NCBI GenBank assembly: GCA_001972305.1
Contig: BDDD01001470.1
Coordinates: forward strand, 62,001-126,000
Direction: 5' to 3'
Source: Cephalotus follicularis
Taxonomy: Eukaryota > Streptophyta > Magnoliopsida > Oxalidales > Cephalotaceae
DNA: 64,000 nt
This document shows, piece by piece, positions 1 to 10,188 of the stretch (the first letter of the stretch is position 1; each line of letters opens with the position of its first letter). The notes beneath the pieces were generated by a model that did not search any database, was not told where the DNA came from, and saw only the letters and a list, made by a program, of their open reading frames with translations. A program made the translations under genes and the position numbers.

Positions 1-424
1 TCTCTCCTCCTTTCTTTCCTGATTTCTCACCATTTTTCTTCTCTTTCTTTTCCATTTTCCTTTCTTTTCTTCCGGGTGCTTTCAAAAAGATTCCTCTCTC
101 TGTTTACTCTTTTTCCAGCACATGCATGCGCCAGTTTCAATCTCTCCCTTTTTCTTGCGCATGTATTGTGCCACTTGCCTCCTCACCCTTATTCTCACCT
201 GCTGCATGACACACACTTGTCATTGCAGGCCTAGAAGCATGGAGGCATGTTGGACACGCTACCTCTGGCTTGACAGGGCACCTAATAGTGGTCAACCTGT
301 CCCCATCACATTTTTCTGTTAGGGTTTAAAACGTGTCTGGTGTTCTTTTTTAAGCGTTGATGCTTACCGTTGGCGTCGACACTCTAATTCATACGCTTCT
401 GAGTGTCGACAATATCTCTTAGCA

Positions 425-429
425 TCGGC
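425..429. repeat. Target-site duplication TCGGC, left copy
   Basis: TCGGC immediately precedes TGTTGG at 430 and recurs directly after CCAACA at 2879-2883. This is the 5-bp duplication expected from LTR-retrotransposon integration. Confidence 0.8.
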
Positions 430-2878
430 TGTTGGAACCTGGGAAAGCAGCAGAAGAAAAAAGTTTTCGGCAACTAGGGTTTAGAGTGTATAATTTTAAA
501 AATCTTTTCCTGACATAAGGACCACCCATAACCATTGCCAAGAAATGTCCCAAGTTGGCCCTAGGATCACTAATTGGTCATTAGAAAGACCATATGGCCG
601 AACCAAGCATGTGAGGGTTTGGTTGGCCTAGGGTTTTCCAACCCCAAAAACGGCCAACATGGTGAATGGATAGGGTAATGCACACCATACCCTAAACCAT
701 TCCCAGCCAATGTCTCAACCTAAAGGAGAGCTAGGGTTTGAAATAACCCTAGTGAGAACACACAACCTGCATAAAAACAAATCATCTAGAGCTTGACAAA
801 GCTCTAGGAACAACTCACACACGACATCCATATATCATGTAAAGAAGAAGGAAGTAAGAAAATACCTCAAGTCTTTACTCCTTCAAAAATGTGAATTCCT
901 TTCCTTGAGCTCCAAGACTTTCTCCTTCACATTTGTTGCTCCCATTGGCGCAGCAAAGAAGTATTGTGAAGCTACTTTTGCTGGTTCCAAGTTTCTATAC
1001 AAACTACACAATTGGAGGAAGAGTTTTTATGCAAATCTCCACCTACAATTGCTATGGTATTGTAAGAGGAAGGTATTTAAGCTTTTCTCTTCTTGAACAA
1101 TGAAGTTCTAAGCATCCATGGTCGTGATTTCTTCTTCAACACAGTAGATAAGATGAAGAGAAGAAGAGAGGGAGATACCAACGGGAGGGAGTGCAAGAGA
1201 GAAGCAAAGAGATAATGTGCACTTAGTCTTTTTAACTTGTGTTGCCGTGTGCAACTTGAAGTGTGCAAGAAATATCTTCACATACATGAGTTCTAATCCA
1301 CTTAGAACATGACAACACACACCAAGACTTACTCTCCTCCCTATGACCAGCCATGAGGTTGATTCTAAGCCAAGGAATGGCTTGGTTTCATGTGCAAGAC
1401 TTTGACAAAGTCAACGATGAAAATCAACCAAGTCAACTTAGTTACATTAAAGTAACTAGTTAGTCACACTAATGTGACTAAGCCTCCAATTGGGCCGGCC
1501 ATACCCTAGCATCAAAAAGCTAGGGTTCAGCCCAATTGGTTTCCCTCTCCATGAAAAGTCAACTTTTCATAAATGACCAAAATATCCCTTGGCCCGGAAT
1601 GACCTATTTATGGTGTAGCTCGATTTCACATCCTTAGAAATGAATAAAGTCTAGCAAAATAAATATTCATAGGGACAAGTAGCACCTCCCGGGTGCTATC
1701 CTCTAACTCAATGACATGTGCCTCGCACATATCAACATGATCCAAAAAACAGTAGGGACCCGAAACCCTGGTTGGACCCCGGTACGACTATAACTTTCCC
1801 AGAACATCCCGGAGTTCTGGTACGACCACGTTAATAGTCCCTGACTATTAAAATGACCCCGGTGTGATTCCTTATCACCCCTCAGATCCATGGTATCACC
1901 CATGTCTATAAGTCGTTATCTAGTAAACCAGTACTTTATCCAGTCAACGGCATATGTGTCATGTATCCTACGTCATACTTAGCTCCGACCGCGACCCAGG
2001 GTTTGGAATAATGTCACCCCCAGGTAAAACCGTGATAACTATAAATTCATGTACTCAATGAGACTATCGGCAGACTATCCTGGAAAACCCTATTCCGGTC
2101 TGCCTGTACCTGGCTAGGAATTTTAAGTCTACAACGGACATAAATAATATAGAGCCAATCACCCTCTTACGGGTGTGACGATTCCTTATTGCGAAATCGC
2201 CCATACATCTCAATGAAGTTTCCACAAGACCCAAAGACAACCCTTTTGCCAGGACGTGGCTAGTGCTGTGGAAGGTGGAAATCAAAGTCAAGCAGTTCCA
2301 ACACAATGCATGCCAGCCGCTCAGGTCTAAGGACACAACGTAGCTCCGCGAATGGTCTACTAGTCACCATAGACTATAAACTACCGATACTATAGGAATC
2401 CTATTGACATAGGTAAGACTTTCCAAATAGGTTTCCTATGGTGGGTCTGTTCAGTGACATGCTCCTTGCATGCACCCCGCATTAGCTTTAGGGTAAACCC
2501 AAATGGCAACGAGATGATCCATCCTCCACTAAACCCTGGCGCAAGCATAATACGACAAGTCTTTACAATTCATCTATTGCCCAAAAAGTGAACCTACGAC
2601 TTGGAACGTTCTGTCAGAAGGGAGTAAGGATCTCATTCTCATAACCTCTTAGGCATGAGATCCAACCATTTTGCGGCAGGGCACTATATGTGTACTCGAA
2701 TGACATGGTGATCATCCGATCCATTTAAGATGGTTTCGGATAATACATATAGTATGGTTTGCCATTGGTAAATAAATATGCACGATAAACATAATGTGAA
2801 TACAGATCATATAAATAGAAAGTGTTTGTACAAGCTGAATACCACATCGTGGCATGCAGGGACACCCCTACTCCAACA
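430..2878 (-). mobile_element. Solo LTR, probably Ty1/copia, 2.45 kb
   Basis: The element starts TGTTGG and ends CCAACA, a perfect 6-bp terminal inverted repeat, and is flanked by TCGGC on both sides. No coding domain, primer-binding site or polypurine tract is visible inside, and no long frame is convincing. That fits a solo LTR left by LTR-LTR recombination. Its right end (AT-rich, close to a 'gaatacag' word) resembles the right end of the copia LTR at 37185-38881, which is why minus orientation is preferred. The family assignment is inference. A non-autonomous element without internal LTR boundaries would look similar. Confidence 0.7.
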
Positions 2879-2883
2879 TCGGC
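2879..2883. repeat. Target-site duplication TCGGC, right copy
   Basis: Pairs with 425-429 and closes the solo LTR. The host LTR sequence resumes at 2884. Confidence 0.8.
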
Positions 2884-3093
2884 ACTTAAGGTCATTTCTT
2901 AAGCGCGTTTTTGCTTGCTTGGCGTCGATGCTTTGGTCCAATTGCTCAACATTTTCAATTCAATACAACCTTTTAACATTCTTTTACTCCAAAATCAACA
3001 TTATAAATTAGGAATCCATCATTTCTCATTAATTCATAATAAATTACATTGAGAGTTACAATAATACAATGGATGGAAATTCCTGGCATTACA

Positions 3094-4145
3094 GCAGGAA
3101 GTAAGGATGAACATGACGACGTCTTGAACGATTCAGTCGACTTTCAATGAAAGTCAAGTCAAATCGAGACTTAATCGATGGTTTATCTCTAAAAGTCGAC
3201 GTGGAAGAATTATTTTTTGACATATGCTTTTTGGGAATAACGCCAAAGTTTTTTATCAATAAATGCAACGTGTTGGAAAAAATCAAGAACAGTAGATGTG
3301 TGGACCAATAAAGGCGACGTTCTGGAAAAATGCAAGAACAAGTTGACGTTCAGCAAAATAATGGCGATGTTTTTATGGTCAAAGCTAAAGTCAAATATGT
3401 AACAAGTCAGTAGTACATACCATGTCAGAATTTAGTCGACGTTTTAGTGAATAAAGTCTATGCCCTACAACTGATTTCAATGTAACGATTAGTTAACAAA
3501 AATCTACAATCTTGGGATTCTAATATATGCTCCTAACGGCTATAAGAATGATTTTTCAGCTTTAAAAAGGCATCCCTGGGCGTATTCTAGCATCAAGCAA
3601 CAAGTAGAAACATCTAAATAAAAGATTCAAGACATTTTCTCAAGTTTCTCTAAAATATAGCTTAGTCACTCAAAAAGCCTAAATCTTCTTACTTTATAAT
3701 CTGAGTGATACAAATGGGCTTTAGTTTACATACTTGACCTATTTTGAAGTCTTTTACATTGCAACAATCTACTAAAAACATCTGTAATTATATTCAAGAG
3801 TGGTGTGCTCTTGAAAGCCTTTAGCTATGAGTTTGGTTAATGATTAGGTTGAATTACTAAGGTGTTAAGGTGTTTCGATTTGCACCAAAAATTAAAATTG
3901 AGAACTGTATTCAGGAGGAATACTAGTGAAATCTCAACGTGTAGCCTTGGGGAGTGGATGTAGGCAAAGAGATTGATCGAACCACTATAAATCATATTTG
4001 CATCTCTCTTCGTTAATTTTTTTAAGCTCGTGGTGATTATTTTCCTCATCTTTCTTCATTATTTGGATAAAAAAAAGTTCACGTATCCATAGCATATATA
4101 ATTCCTCCCCCTCATCCCCCCCTCCCCCACTTGTATATTCTCTCA
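3094..4145 (+). mobile_element. Probable 5' LTR of a Ty1/copia element, left edge unresolved
   Basis: This non-coding stretch ends in TCTCA at 4145, two bases before a primer-binding site and a copia gag, so at least its right part should be the element's 5' LTR. It has a TATA-like AT-rich region and a long A/T-rich leader. The left part (3110-3445) is peppered with GTCGAC, GACGT and CGATG words. It includes a degenerate direct repeat, in which a word of the form AA(T/A)G(C/G)(A/C)ACGT is followed by 'tggaaaaa' and 'caagaaca', near 3261 and 3311. I could not find a matching 3' LTR, so the start of the LTR is not defined and part of this stretch may belong to another repeat. Confidence 0.45.
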
Positions 4146-4147
4146 AT

Positions 4148-4159
4148 TGGTATCAGAGC
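4148..4159 (+). other. Primer-binding site (initiator-Met tRNA)
   Basis: TGGTATCAGAGC is complementary to the 3' end of plant initiator methionine tRNA, the usual primer of plant copia and chromovirus reverse transcription. It lies two bases after the LTR end and 45 bases before the gag start codon. Confidence 0.9.
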
Positions 4160-4204
4160 GGGTTACCTTATAATTCTTAAGCGTTAAAGGGACAAAAGAT
4201 CAGT

Positions 4205-5508
4205 ATGGATATGAATAGAAATAATGGTGAGAGTATGTCCATCTCCAAGCCTCCCTATTTTGATGGTAGTAACTATAGTCATTGGAAAGCTAAAATGACT
4301 ATATTTATTCAAAATCTTGATTTCAAGCTTTGAGATATAATCATTGATGGACCAAAATTGCCTACTAGTGCTACTAATGAAGGCGGTAGAACTCTCAAAT
4401 CAAGACATTTGTTTAATGATGATGACCAAAGAAAAATTCACTTGAATGCTAAAGCATAACATGTTATTATTTTTGCTTTAAATTCAAATGAATTTAATCG
4501 AGTATTTTCTTGCTTTACCGCAAAAGAACTGTGAGATAGACTTGAAGTTACTTATGAAGGTACTGATTAAGTTAAGAATGCAAAGATTAATATGTTCACA
4601 AGGGCATATAAAATGTTTTGCATGCGTGAAAATGAATCTATTTCTAGCATGTATATTCGTTTTGCTAATATTCTCAATTCTTTGCAAGCTCTTGATAAAA
4701 CTTATTCTAATAGTGATTGGTGAGAAAGATTCTTAGGTGCGTACCCAAGAGTTGGATGCCTAAAATGACTGCAACTGAGGAAGCAAAGAACCTTAGTAAA
4801 TTACCTCTAGAAGAACTTCTTGGATCACTCATGAGTCATGAAATGAAGATAAAGCTTCATGATGGGATGAAGAAAAAGAGCTCAAAAAGAAGAAAATTAT
4901 AGCTTTCAAATCCAAGGACGATAGTGATGTAGAGATGACACTCATCACAAGAAGATTTATCAAATTTTTGGCCAAAAACAAGCTTGCTGGCAAAAATTTC
5001 AAAAAGTGACAATCTTCTAAGCTAGAACCAAATAAGGAAGAAGTAACATGCTTTGAATGCAACAAGCCCAAAAATTTTAAGAATGAGTGTCCTAAACTAA
5101 AGAAGAAAGAGTACTCTAGAAAGAAGAAAGCTATGATGACTACTTGGAGTGATAGTGATGAATCAAGCTCCAACAAAGAATCAAACGATGAAGAAGCTCA
5201 ATTGACATTGATAGGGTTTGAAGATCATTATGAAAGTGATTCAGAGGTAACTTACGGAGAACTTATCTTACTTTTTGATAAACTTAGTAATGAAAATATT
5301 TTGTTTAAAAAGAATTGCAAAAAATCTTACTAAGGAAAATAAATTGTTAAAAGAAGAAATTGCAAGCTTGAAAAAAAAGTTAGAAGATAAAGATGAAAGT
5401 TTAGGCTCAATCGAGAATGAGAATAAGAACTTATAAATTGAAATTGATGCTTTGAAAAGAATGTTTTAAAATTTTTTATTAGCAGTGAAAAGTTAGATAC
5501 ACTTGTGA
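4205..5508 (+). pseudogene. gag: Ty1/copia gag, degenerate and cut off
   Basis: The frame opens with ATG at 4205 and soon shows the copia Gag signature KPPYFDGSNYSHWKAKM. It is then broken by stops and frameshifts. Readable islands cover the Gag core (to about 4724), a zinc-knuckle region at about 5051-5092 (CFECNKPKNFKNECP), a basic stretch, an acidic serine-rich segment (5133-5332) and a coiled-coil-like Lys/Glu-rich tail (about 5325-5450). In the knuckle the usual histidine of CX2CX4HX4C is asparagine. Gag would coat the genomic RNA in cytoplasmic particles, but this copy cannot make a full protein. It ends where another LTR begins at 5509; no pol of this element is present in the window. 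Confidence 0.75.
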
Positions 5509-6179
5509 TGTCCCGCGCCCAGAGGGGTAATCGCGTCGCGTTACGTACAAATATTATGCAGTAATCTGGCCTAGGTACCATGTTAAAAAGTAGGATAAAT
5601 TAAAAAATTTATTACAGGCATGTATAATGTACTTAATGTAATACATGAACTCCTTAAATATTACAATCCCAAATATAAGTTCATTACTTTGTCCAAATCA
5701 GCACATCACAATATATGCTGCAAAACAAAACATAAGAAATAATATAAGGTCTGGTCCTTACGGTCTTCGAGTTTATGAGTGGAAGAGTTGGAATTATCAG
5801 TCTCCTCGAGAACTGGTCCCTGCAGTATCACCTGAAAACACGTAGATCCCCATCTCGATGGAGGGGTCATCCATAGGGCCAAGTAGATATATCTTCATGC
5901 GTAGATTATGCTATATACATGTATGCAGTGTGACATAAATGTGCAAGTGAACATTAACAAATATCAAGTGTACAATAATAATGCATGACATATAAGAAAG
6001 CATAAATGCCAGTTGCGATCTACAAGTCCTATACAATAGTCCTATACCGATGTATAGGAGTGGGATTTAATATAAGTCCTATCGACCATCTAGCAGACAA
6101 CCAATAGTAATCAAGTGCAAGAGCCCTCTAATCAAATACAATCAAGTCAAGTGGATCCCATAGAGCGTCTGACCTCATA
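5509..6179 (-). mobile_element. Gypsy LTR, minus orientation, piece 1 of 3
   Basis: It starts TGTCCCGCGCCC, the same kind of terminus as the minus-orientation solo LTR at 55330 (TGTCGCGCCCC), and interrupts the copia gag. It is non-coding. It is cut at 6179 by the chromovirus below; its continuation is 26264-26846, shown by the TCATA duplication on either side of the insertion. The 5 bases before it are TGTGA, but the matching right copy was not found. Confidence 0.6.
6175..6179. repeat. Target-site duplication TCATA, left copy
   Basis: TCATA precedes TGTAATACCC at 6180 and recurs at 26259-26263 directly after the 3' LTR end GTGTTACA. The pair delimits the large chromovirus. Confidence 0.9.
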
Positions 6180-6353
6180 TGTAATACCCTGTTTGTCCGT
6201 GTGCATATTTTTGGGCCTTTAATCTGTTTTGTTAGTAGGTGGCTTATTTTGGGTTTACGTGTTTTGGGCTGAGTGTTACCAGCCTAGGCTTTTTGGATAT
6301 CTGTTAGAATGTGTTTATGGATAAGCAAAACTTATTTACTATATTTTAATTAT

Positions 6354-6361
6354 TATATAAA
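6354..6361 (+). promoter_or_regulatory. Candidate TATA box in the LTR
   Basis: TATATAAA lies 174 bp into the LTR, followed by a long CT-rich leader of the type seen in plant 5' UTRs. The same word is at 16112-16119 in the 3' LTR. The start of transcription is inferred. Confidence 0.45.
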
Positions 6362-7279
6362 TCAGATTTTAATATTATATTATTAAAATTAATACAAAAA
6401 TCTTTAACTTATATTTTTTTTCCTTTCTCTTTCCCTCTTATCTCTTACACCCGATTCTCCATCTCCCTCCCGAAATCTTCCTTCTTTCTCTCCCTCAATC
6501 CTGTGAATCTCTCTCTTTTTCCTTATCCTACTCAAGTTTGTTTCTTCTTTCCTTATCCCAGCCGAAATCAGCTCTCCCTTCTGTTTAAGAATGCCCATGT
6601 CCACTGTTATTGCGTCACCTCTATATCTCTCTCCTGGTAGCTGAACCTGTAAGCTGAGAGTCATTTTGTTCTTCATGAAATTTTCATCAAAATCATGTTT
6701 GCTCCTTACGGTTCAGTTTAGAGATTGTTTTGTTATGTACAACCTTGGCAGACTATTGAGTCTTGTGTTTTCTCCTCTTTTCCTTTTGTACAGCCGTTTT
6801 AAGTCCTGAGAATTGTAGTGTTTGTTCTACGGTTTTTGGTTTGACCGTTACAGGTTAGTCTTCTTGTTTGCTGTAATGGTTGCCCTATTGTTGTTATGAT
6901 TTCGTTTGCATATCCATAGAGACTGTTAGAATTCAATTTTGGACTCCTGCCACTCTATGAATCGTCATTGTTCATAAGTTAATTGACCAGCTCTTAGGCG
7001 TTTGTATAAATTATAACTTGGTGTTTAATAACTGCTGATTGGTATTTTTGACAGTAATTTGGCTAAATATCTATATGTATGCAATTAATTAGATTTTATC
7101 TCACTTTTTTTAAGTGTAGCTTCTGACAGTAATCTATCTTATGTTCAGTGTTCTAAAACTGTTTTAAATACCTCATAGAGTCTCAATTGATTAGTTGTGA
7201 TCCTTTAGTAATGAGAAATCCATGTTTCGACAAAAAATTTGCATAGGAATGTTAGTTTATTGTGGTCTGTCGCCCAGTA

Positions 7280-7486
7280 CAGTCGGTTGTTTCCATGAAC
7301 AGTCGGCTATTGTGCATTGTGTAGTTGGCTGTCTGTTTGGTCAGTCGACTGCTATGCCTTGCAAAGTCGATTGGACCCCTGTCTCAATCGACTGGCTGCA
7401 GTTTTGCTCGAGTAGTCGGTTGGCCATGTGGTATAATGGAATGCCAAGCTTCCAACAGTCGATTGGAGTACGGCTACAGTCGGCTG
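7280..7486 (+). repeat. Phased array of CAGTCGACTG-like words, 5' LTR
   Basis: Nine recognisable 10-bp words start at about 7280, 7300, 7322, 7342, 7364, 7385, 7413, 7456 and 7477. Steps are 20-22 bp except one 28 and one 43 (a decayed unit lies between). Variants include CAGTCGGTTG, CAGTCGACTG and CAATCGACTG. Spacers are different from one another, so this is not a simple tandem duplication of a longer unit. Confidence 0.9.
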
Positions 7487-8481
7487 ATCAGTCCAAGAAA
7501 TTCCTGTTTTCATGTTTCCATATCCGTTTGTCTTCTTGTTTAATCGGGATATGTTTTTAACACCATTACACTTCTTATTTGATGTCCATAATTGTTTCAA
7601 ACCCTTATATGGATGATTTTATATTTTATAGATTTTGTACTACCGAAGGTGCAGTTTAGAAATTGTCGATCTTTTTATTAATTTTGGGAGCGCATAAGGT
7701 ACAGATACTATCATTCTTTGGCTATCCTAATTTGATTTTATTGAAGTAATTCAGTTTTTACCTTATGATTTTAATAGAAATGAATTTCTCATTGTTGGAT
7801 ATTCAGTTTCATCTTGTGTGAAATCTGTTTTATTACTAAGTTAATATTACTGATTTTACAATTAGAACATGGTTTTAACTATCGAAAATATGTTAAATGG
7901 ACATGACTTTCACCATCGAAAGTATGTTAACTTTCACATACATATATGATTATGATTTCAGATATGTTCAGAATTGTTTAGAAAATATGTTTAGGTTTTT
8001 AAATTGTTTTAGAATGAAACAACGTTTTTAACATAATAACATACAGAGAAAAACTTACCCATGAGGTATCATAGGCACATTCCTTTGGCACGTAGGACAT
8101 GACACATACCGTGGCTGTGTGACCGGTCTACGGCGTCTCTTTTTATATATATCCTGAGGGTAGGGTATGGATCCATTTGAGGCATATGAGTCGACTCTAG
8201 TTATTATCAGATTCAGATTCAGATTTGGGATCGATTGTGTAGTACCGTACACGTCTTTCAGTTAGAGCATGTGGGCCTCGCGAACCCCTTGCACCTTTAT
8301 ATATATATGTACATCAGATCTCTATTATGGAATTATGACATCAGATAAGTTATGATAATTTTATAGCTATTTTATTTAAATATTCTTCTTTACTTTTTAA
8401 AGAATATTTAACTATGTTATTTTTTTATTTTAAAGTTTAGATATTTTGGTTACCGTTTACTGTTTTAATTCCTTATCTATA

Positions 8482-8519
8482 CTGAGGTTTGCTCAGCCGC
8501 ATTTTTGTTTCTATGCGGC
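8482..8519 (+). promoter_or_regulatory. Conserved double hairpin near the LTR 3' end
   Basis: CTGAG-gtttg-CTCAG (8482-8496) is followed directly by GCCGCAT (8496-8502), a 10-base loop and ATGCGGC (8513-8519), then AG. The first stem is kept in the related LTRs at about 50850, where the second stem is 5 bp. A role in RNA processing or end formation of the element transcript is possible but not shown. Confidence 0.5.
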
Positions 8520-8852
8520 AGGTTATCAGGAGCAACAGGGAAATGTGTGATGAGAGTTATCCACCTATGTCTAAGGATCATCTAGGAGATTGGTCCGTTC
8601 ATGTTTTCAGTAGGGTTATGGTCATGTTTGGGCCAGCTTTTGAACAGTATCTAATTTTAGATTATGTTTTTAGTTTCGGATTATGTTAAAGTTTTTCAGA
8701 CCATGTTTTCAGATTTTGATATGTTTTTGGCTTATAGACCACCACGTATTTTTGAATGAAGATAAGATTATGCCTTAAGTTCTTGTTTAGATATTCAGTT
8801 ATGTTTAGTTTAGACCTGTAAGGGCTCCCACCTTCGAGGGTGTTACAGAATA

Positions 8853-8869
8853 TGGTATCAGAGATTAGG
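8853..8869 (+). other. Primer-binding site of the large chromovirus
   Basis: TGGTATCAGAG plus a diverged tail begins 5 bases after the LTR end. The first 11 bases match the complement of initiator-Met tRNA. Confidence 0.85.
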
Positions 8870-9006
8870 TTTTGTTCCTTAGAAGACCTAACTAGGTTTG
8901 ACCTGTGAGATTGGGTAGACTTTGGGTTAGGGCTATTTTTTTTATATGTCTTTTGATTCAGTTTTTGTTTCCTTTTGATATTTCATGTTTCGGTGTCTTT
9001 TCAAAG

Positions 9007-10159
9007 ATGGTACGAATAAGGAACACTTCTTAGAGAACTGTACTAGCTGGGGCTTAAGAAGAAGTTAGAAATGAGCATGCTGTGGATGAGCTAGTAAGAC
9101 AAGCAGTGGCTCAAGAGGTTAACTGAGTTATGCATCAGCAGAATCCGGGACAGTGTCGCCGAGAGCAAGTTGCTGAGGATAATGCATCGGTTGATGTTCA
9201 TCTCGATAGGGGAGCTGGGGACTGGCTTGACACTCCAGTTTATGTTTATCTTGAGAGGTTCCAAAAGCAGAGGCCGCAGTCTTTTAGCTCAGCACTGACA
9301 CCTGTTGAGGAGGAGCACTGGGTCGCACACATGGAAAAGAGATTTGATGTGCTAGGTTGTGATGATGAGAAGAAGGTTAAATTAGCTGCATATAAGCTGG
9401 AGGGCGATGCCCAGACTTGGTGGCAGACTTTAAAAATTGCTAAGGGTGGAAGATTTATTGATGCATTATCCTGGTCAGGGTTTTGGGAAGTTTTCTACCA
9501 AAAGTATTTTCCCATTGCTGACAATGAGGCTTATGCAAGAGAGTATGTGAATACGAGGCAAAAAGATGGAGAGTCAGTTACTGAGTTCATAGCCCGGTTC
9601 AACAGATTAGCAGGCTTTGCGGGATCCGCGACGTGGATGGTGGAGGAACAAACTGAAAAGTTTAAGTGGAAGTTGCACTATCAACTCAGAGGTAAGCTAA
9701 TAAATTCAAGGTTTACCGATGTTTCTGGAGTTGCCAACGCTGCGAAGAACATAGAGAGGGAGAGGTTAAACTTTTAGGCTGCTAAACAAAAAGGAGAAAG
9801 AAAGCGGAATAGAAGTGATTCCCAAGGTCAGAATTCTGGATAGCAAAACAAGGGTCAAAGCGGCCAGTGGAATAGGGGCCGAGATGGTAAACAGCAAAAG
9901 AAGAATAATGATCAAAACAAGGGTGGAGGACAACAGCGTCAGCAAGGCAATGATCAGAGACAAGCTCAAGGAACTGGTGGTGGGGGTAACCCCAATGTTC
10001 AGATTGCACAATGCGAGACTTATGGGAAGAGGTATGCAGTTGGGACTTGCTACAAGGCTACTGGGGCCTGCTTTGTTTGTGGACAACAGGGTTATCACTT
10101 TATGGATTGTCAGGACCCTCGTGCGAAGGAGAGGAGAGGCAATGGCAAAGATGCGGGAT
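9007..10159 (+). pseudogene. gag: Chromovirus gag, interrupted by stops
   Basis: The ATG at 9007 gives MVRIRNT, the same start as the gag copies in the 47-62 kb chain. Three stops follow quickly (9031, 9055, 9124). From 9130 a clean 215-residue stretch contains the retrotransposon Gag core (EEHWVAHMEKRFDVLGC, KLEGDAQTWWQTL, DGESVTEFIARFNRLAGFA). After a further stop at 9775 come a Gln/Gly/Arg-rich linker and a nucleocapsid region near 10009-10110 with CX2C elements (CFVCGQQGYHFMDC). The first cluster is damaged, reading CETYGKRY. Gag and pol lie in the same frame, as usual for this lineage. It would form the particle and bind RNA; this copy is dead. Confidence 0.9.
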
Positions 10160-10188
10160 AGAGCAATGTTGGAGGCAGAGTCTTTGCA

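Larger units (their letters stand above)
1..3093 (-). mobile_element. Ty3/gypsy LTR fragment, split by a copia-type LTR
   Basis: Non-coding. It begins inside the window with a pyrimidine-rich stretch (1-120) and ends in CCTGGCATTACA at 3082-3093, which read on the minus strand is a TGTAATGCC-type LTR start. The two halves, 1-429 and 2884-3093, share words of the form GCGTCGAC and AAGCG..GCTT (about 350-427 and 2898-2932), like the LTR at 28900-30912. This supports one LTR interrupted at 430. Short ATG frames here have no protein-like features. The left end lies outside the window and the right boundary rests only on the LTR-like terminus, so its extent is an inference. Confidence 0.5.
6180..8847 (+). 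mobile_element. 5' LTR of the large Ty3/gypsy chromovirus, 2668 bp
   Basis: Boundaries are TGTAATACCC and GGTGTTACA, with the primer-binding site following and a matching LTR at the other end of the element. Inside, in order, are: a TATA-like box (6354-6361), a pyrimidine-rich leader (about 6410-6560), an array of CAGTCGACTG-like words (7280-7486), AT-rich sequence, and a double hairpin (8482-8519) shortly before the 3' end. No coding function is likely; the 112-residue frame at 7222-7560 is the word array read through. The 3' LTR lacks about 50 bp present here just after the TATA-like box, so the two LTRs have diverged since insertion. Confidence 0.93.

Noticed and set aside
4080-4140. Possible promoter of a host gene before 4205
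   Set aside because: The primer-binding site and copia Gag motif directly downstream show it is the end of a retrotransposon LTR.
7222-7560. 112-residue open frame (and its relatives at 24730, 12077, 34599, 41602)
   Set aside because: They are the word arrays and adjacent LTR sequence read through; no domain, and frames are not kept between LTR copies.
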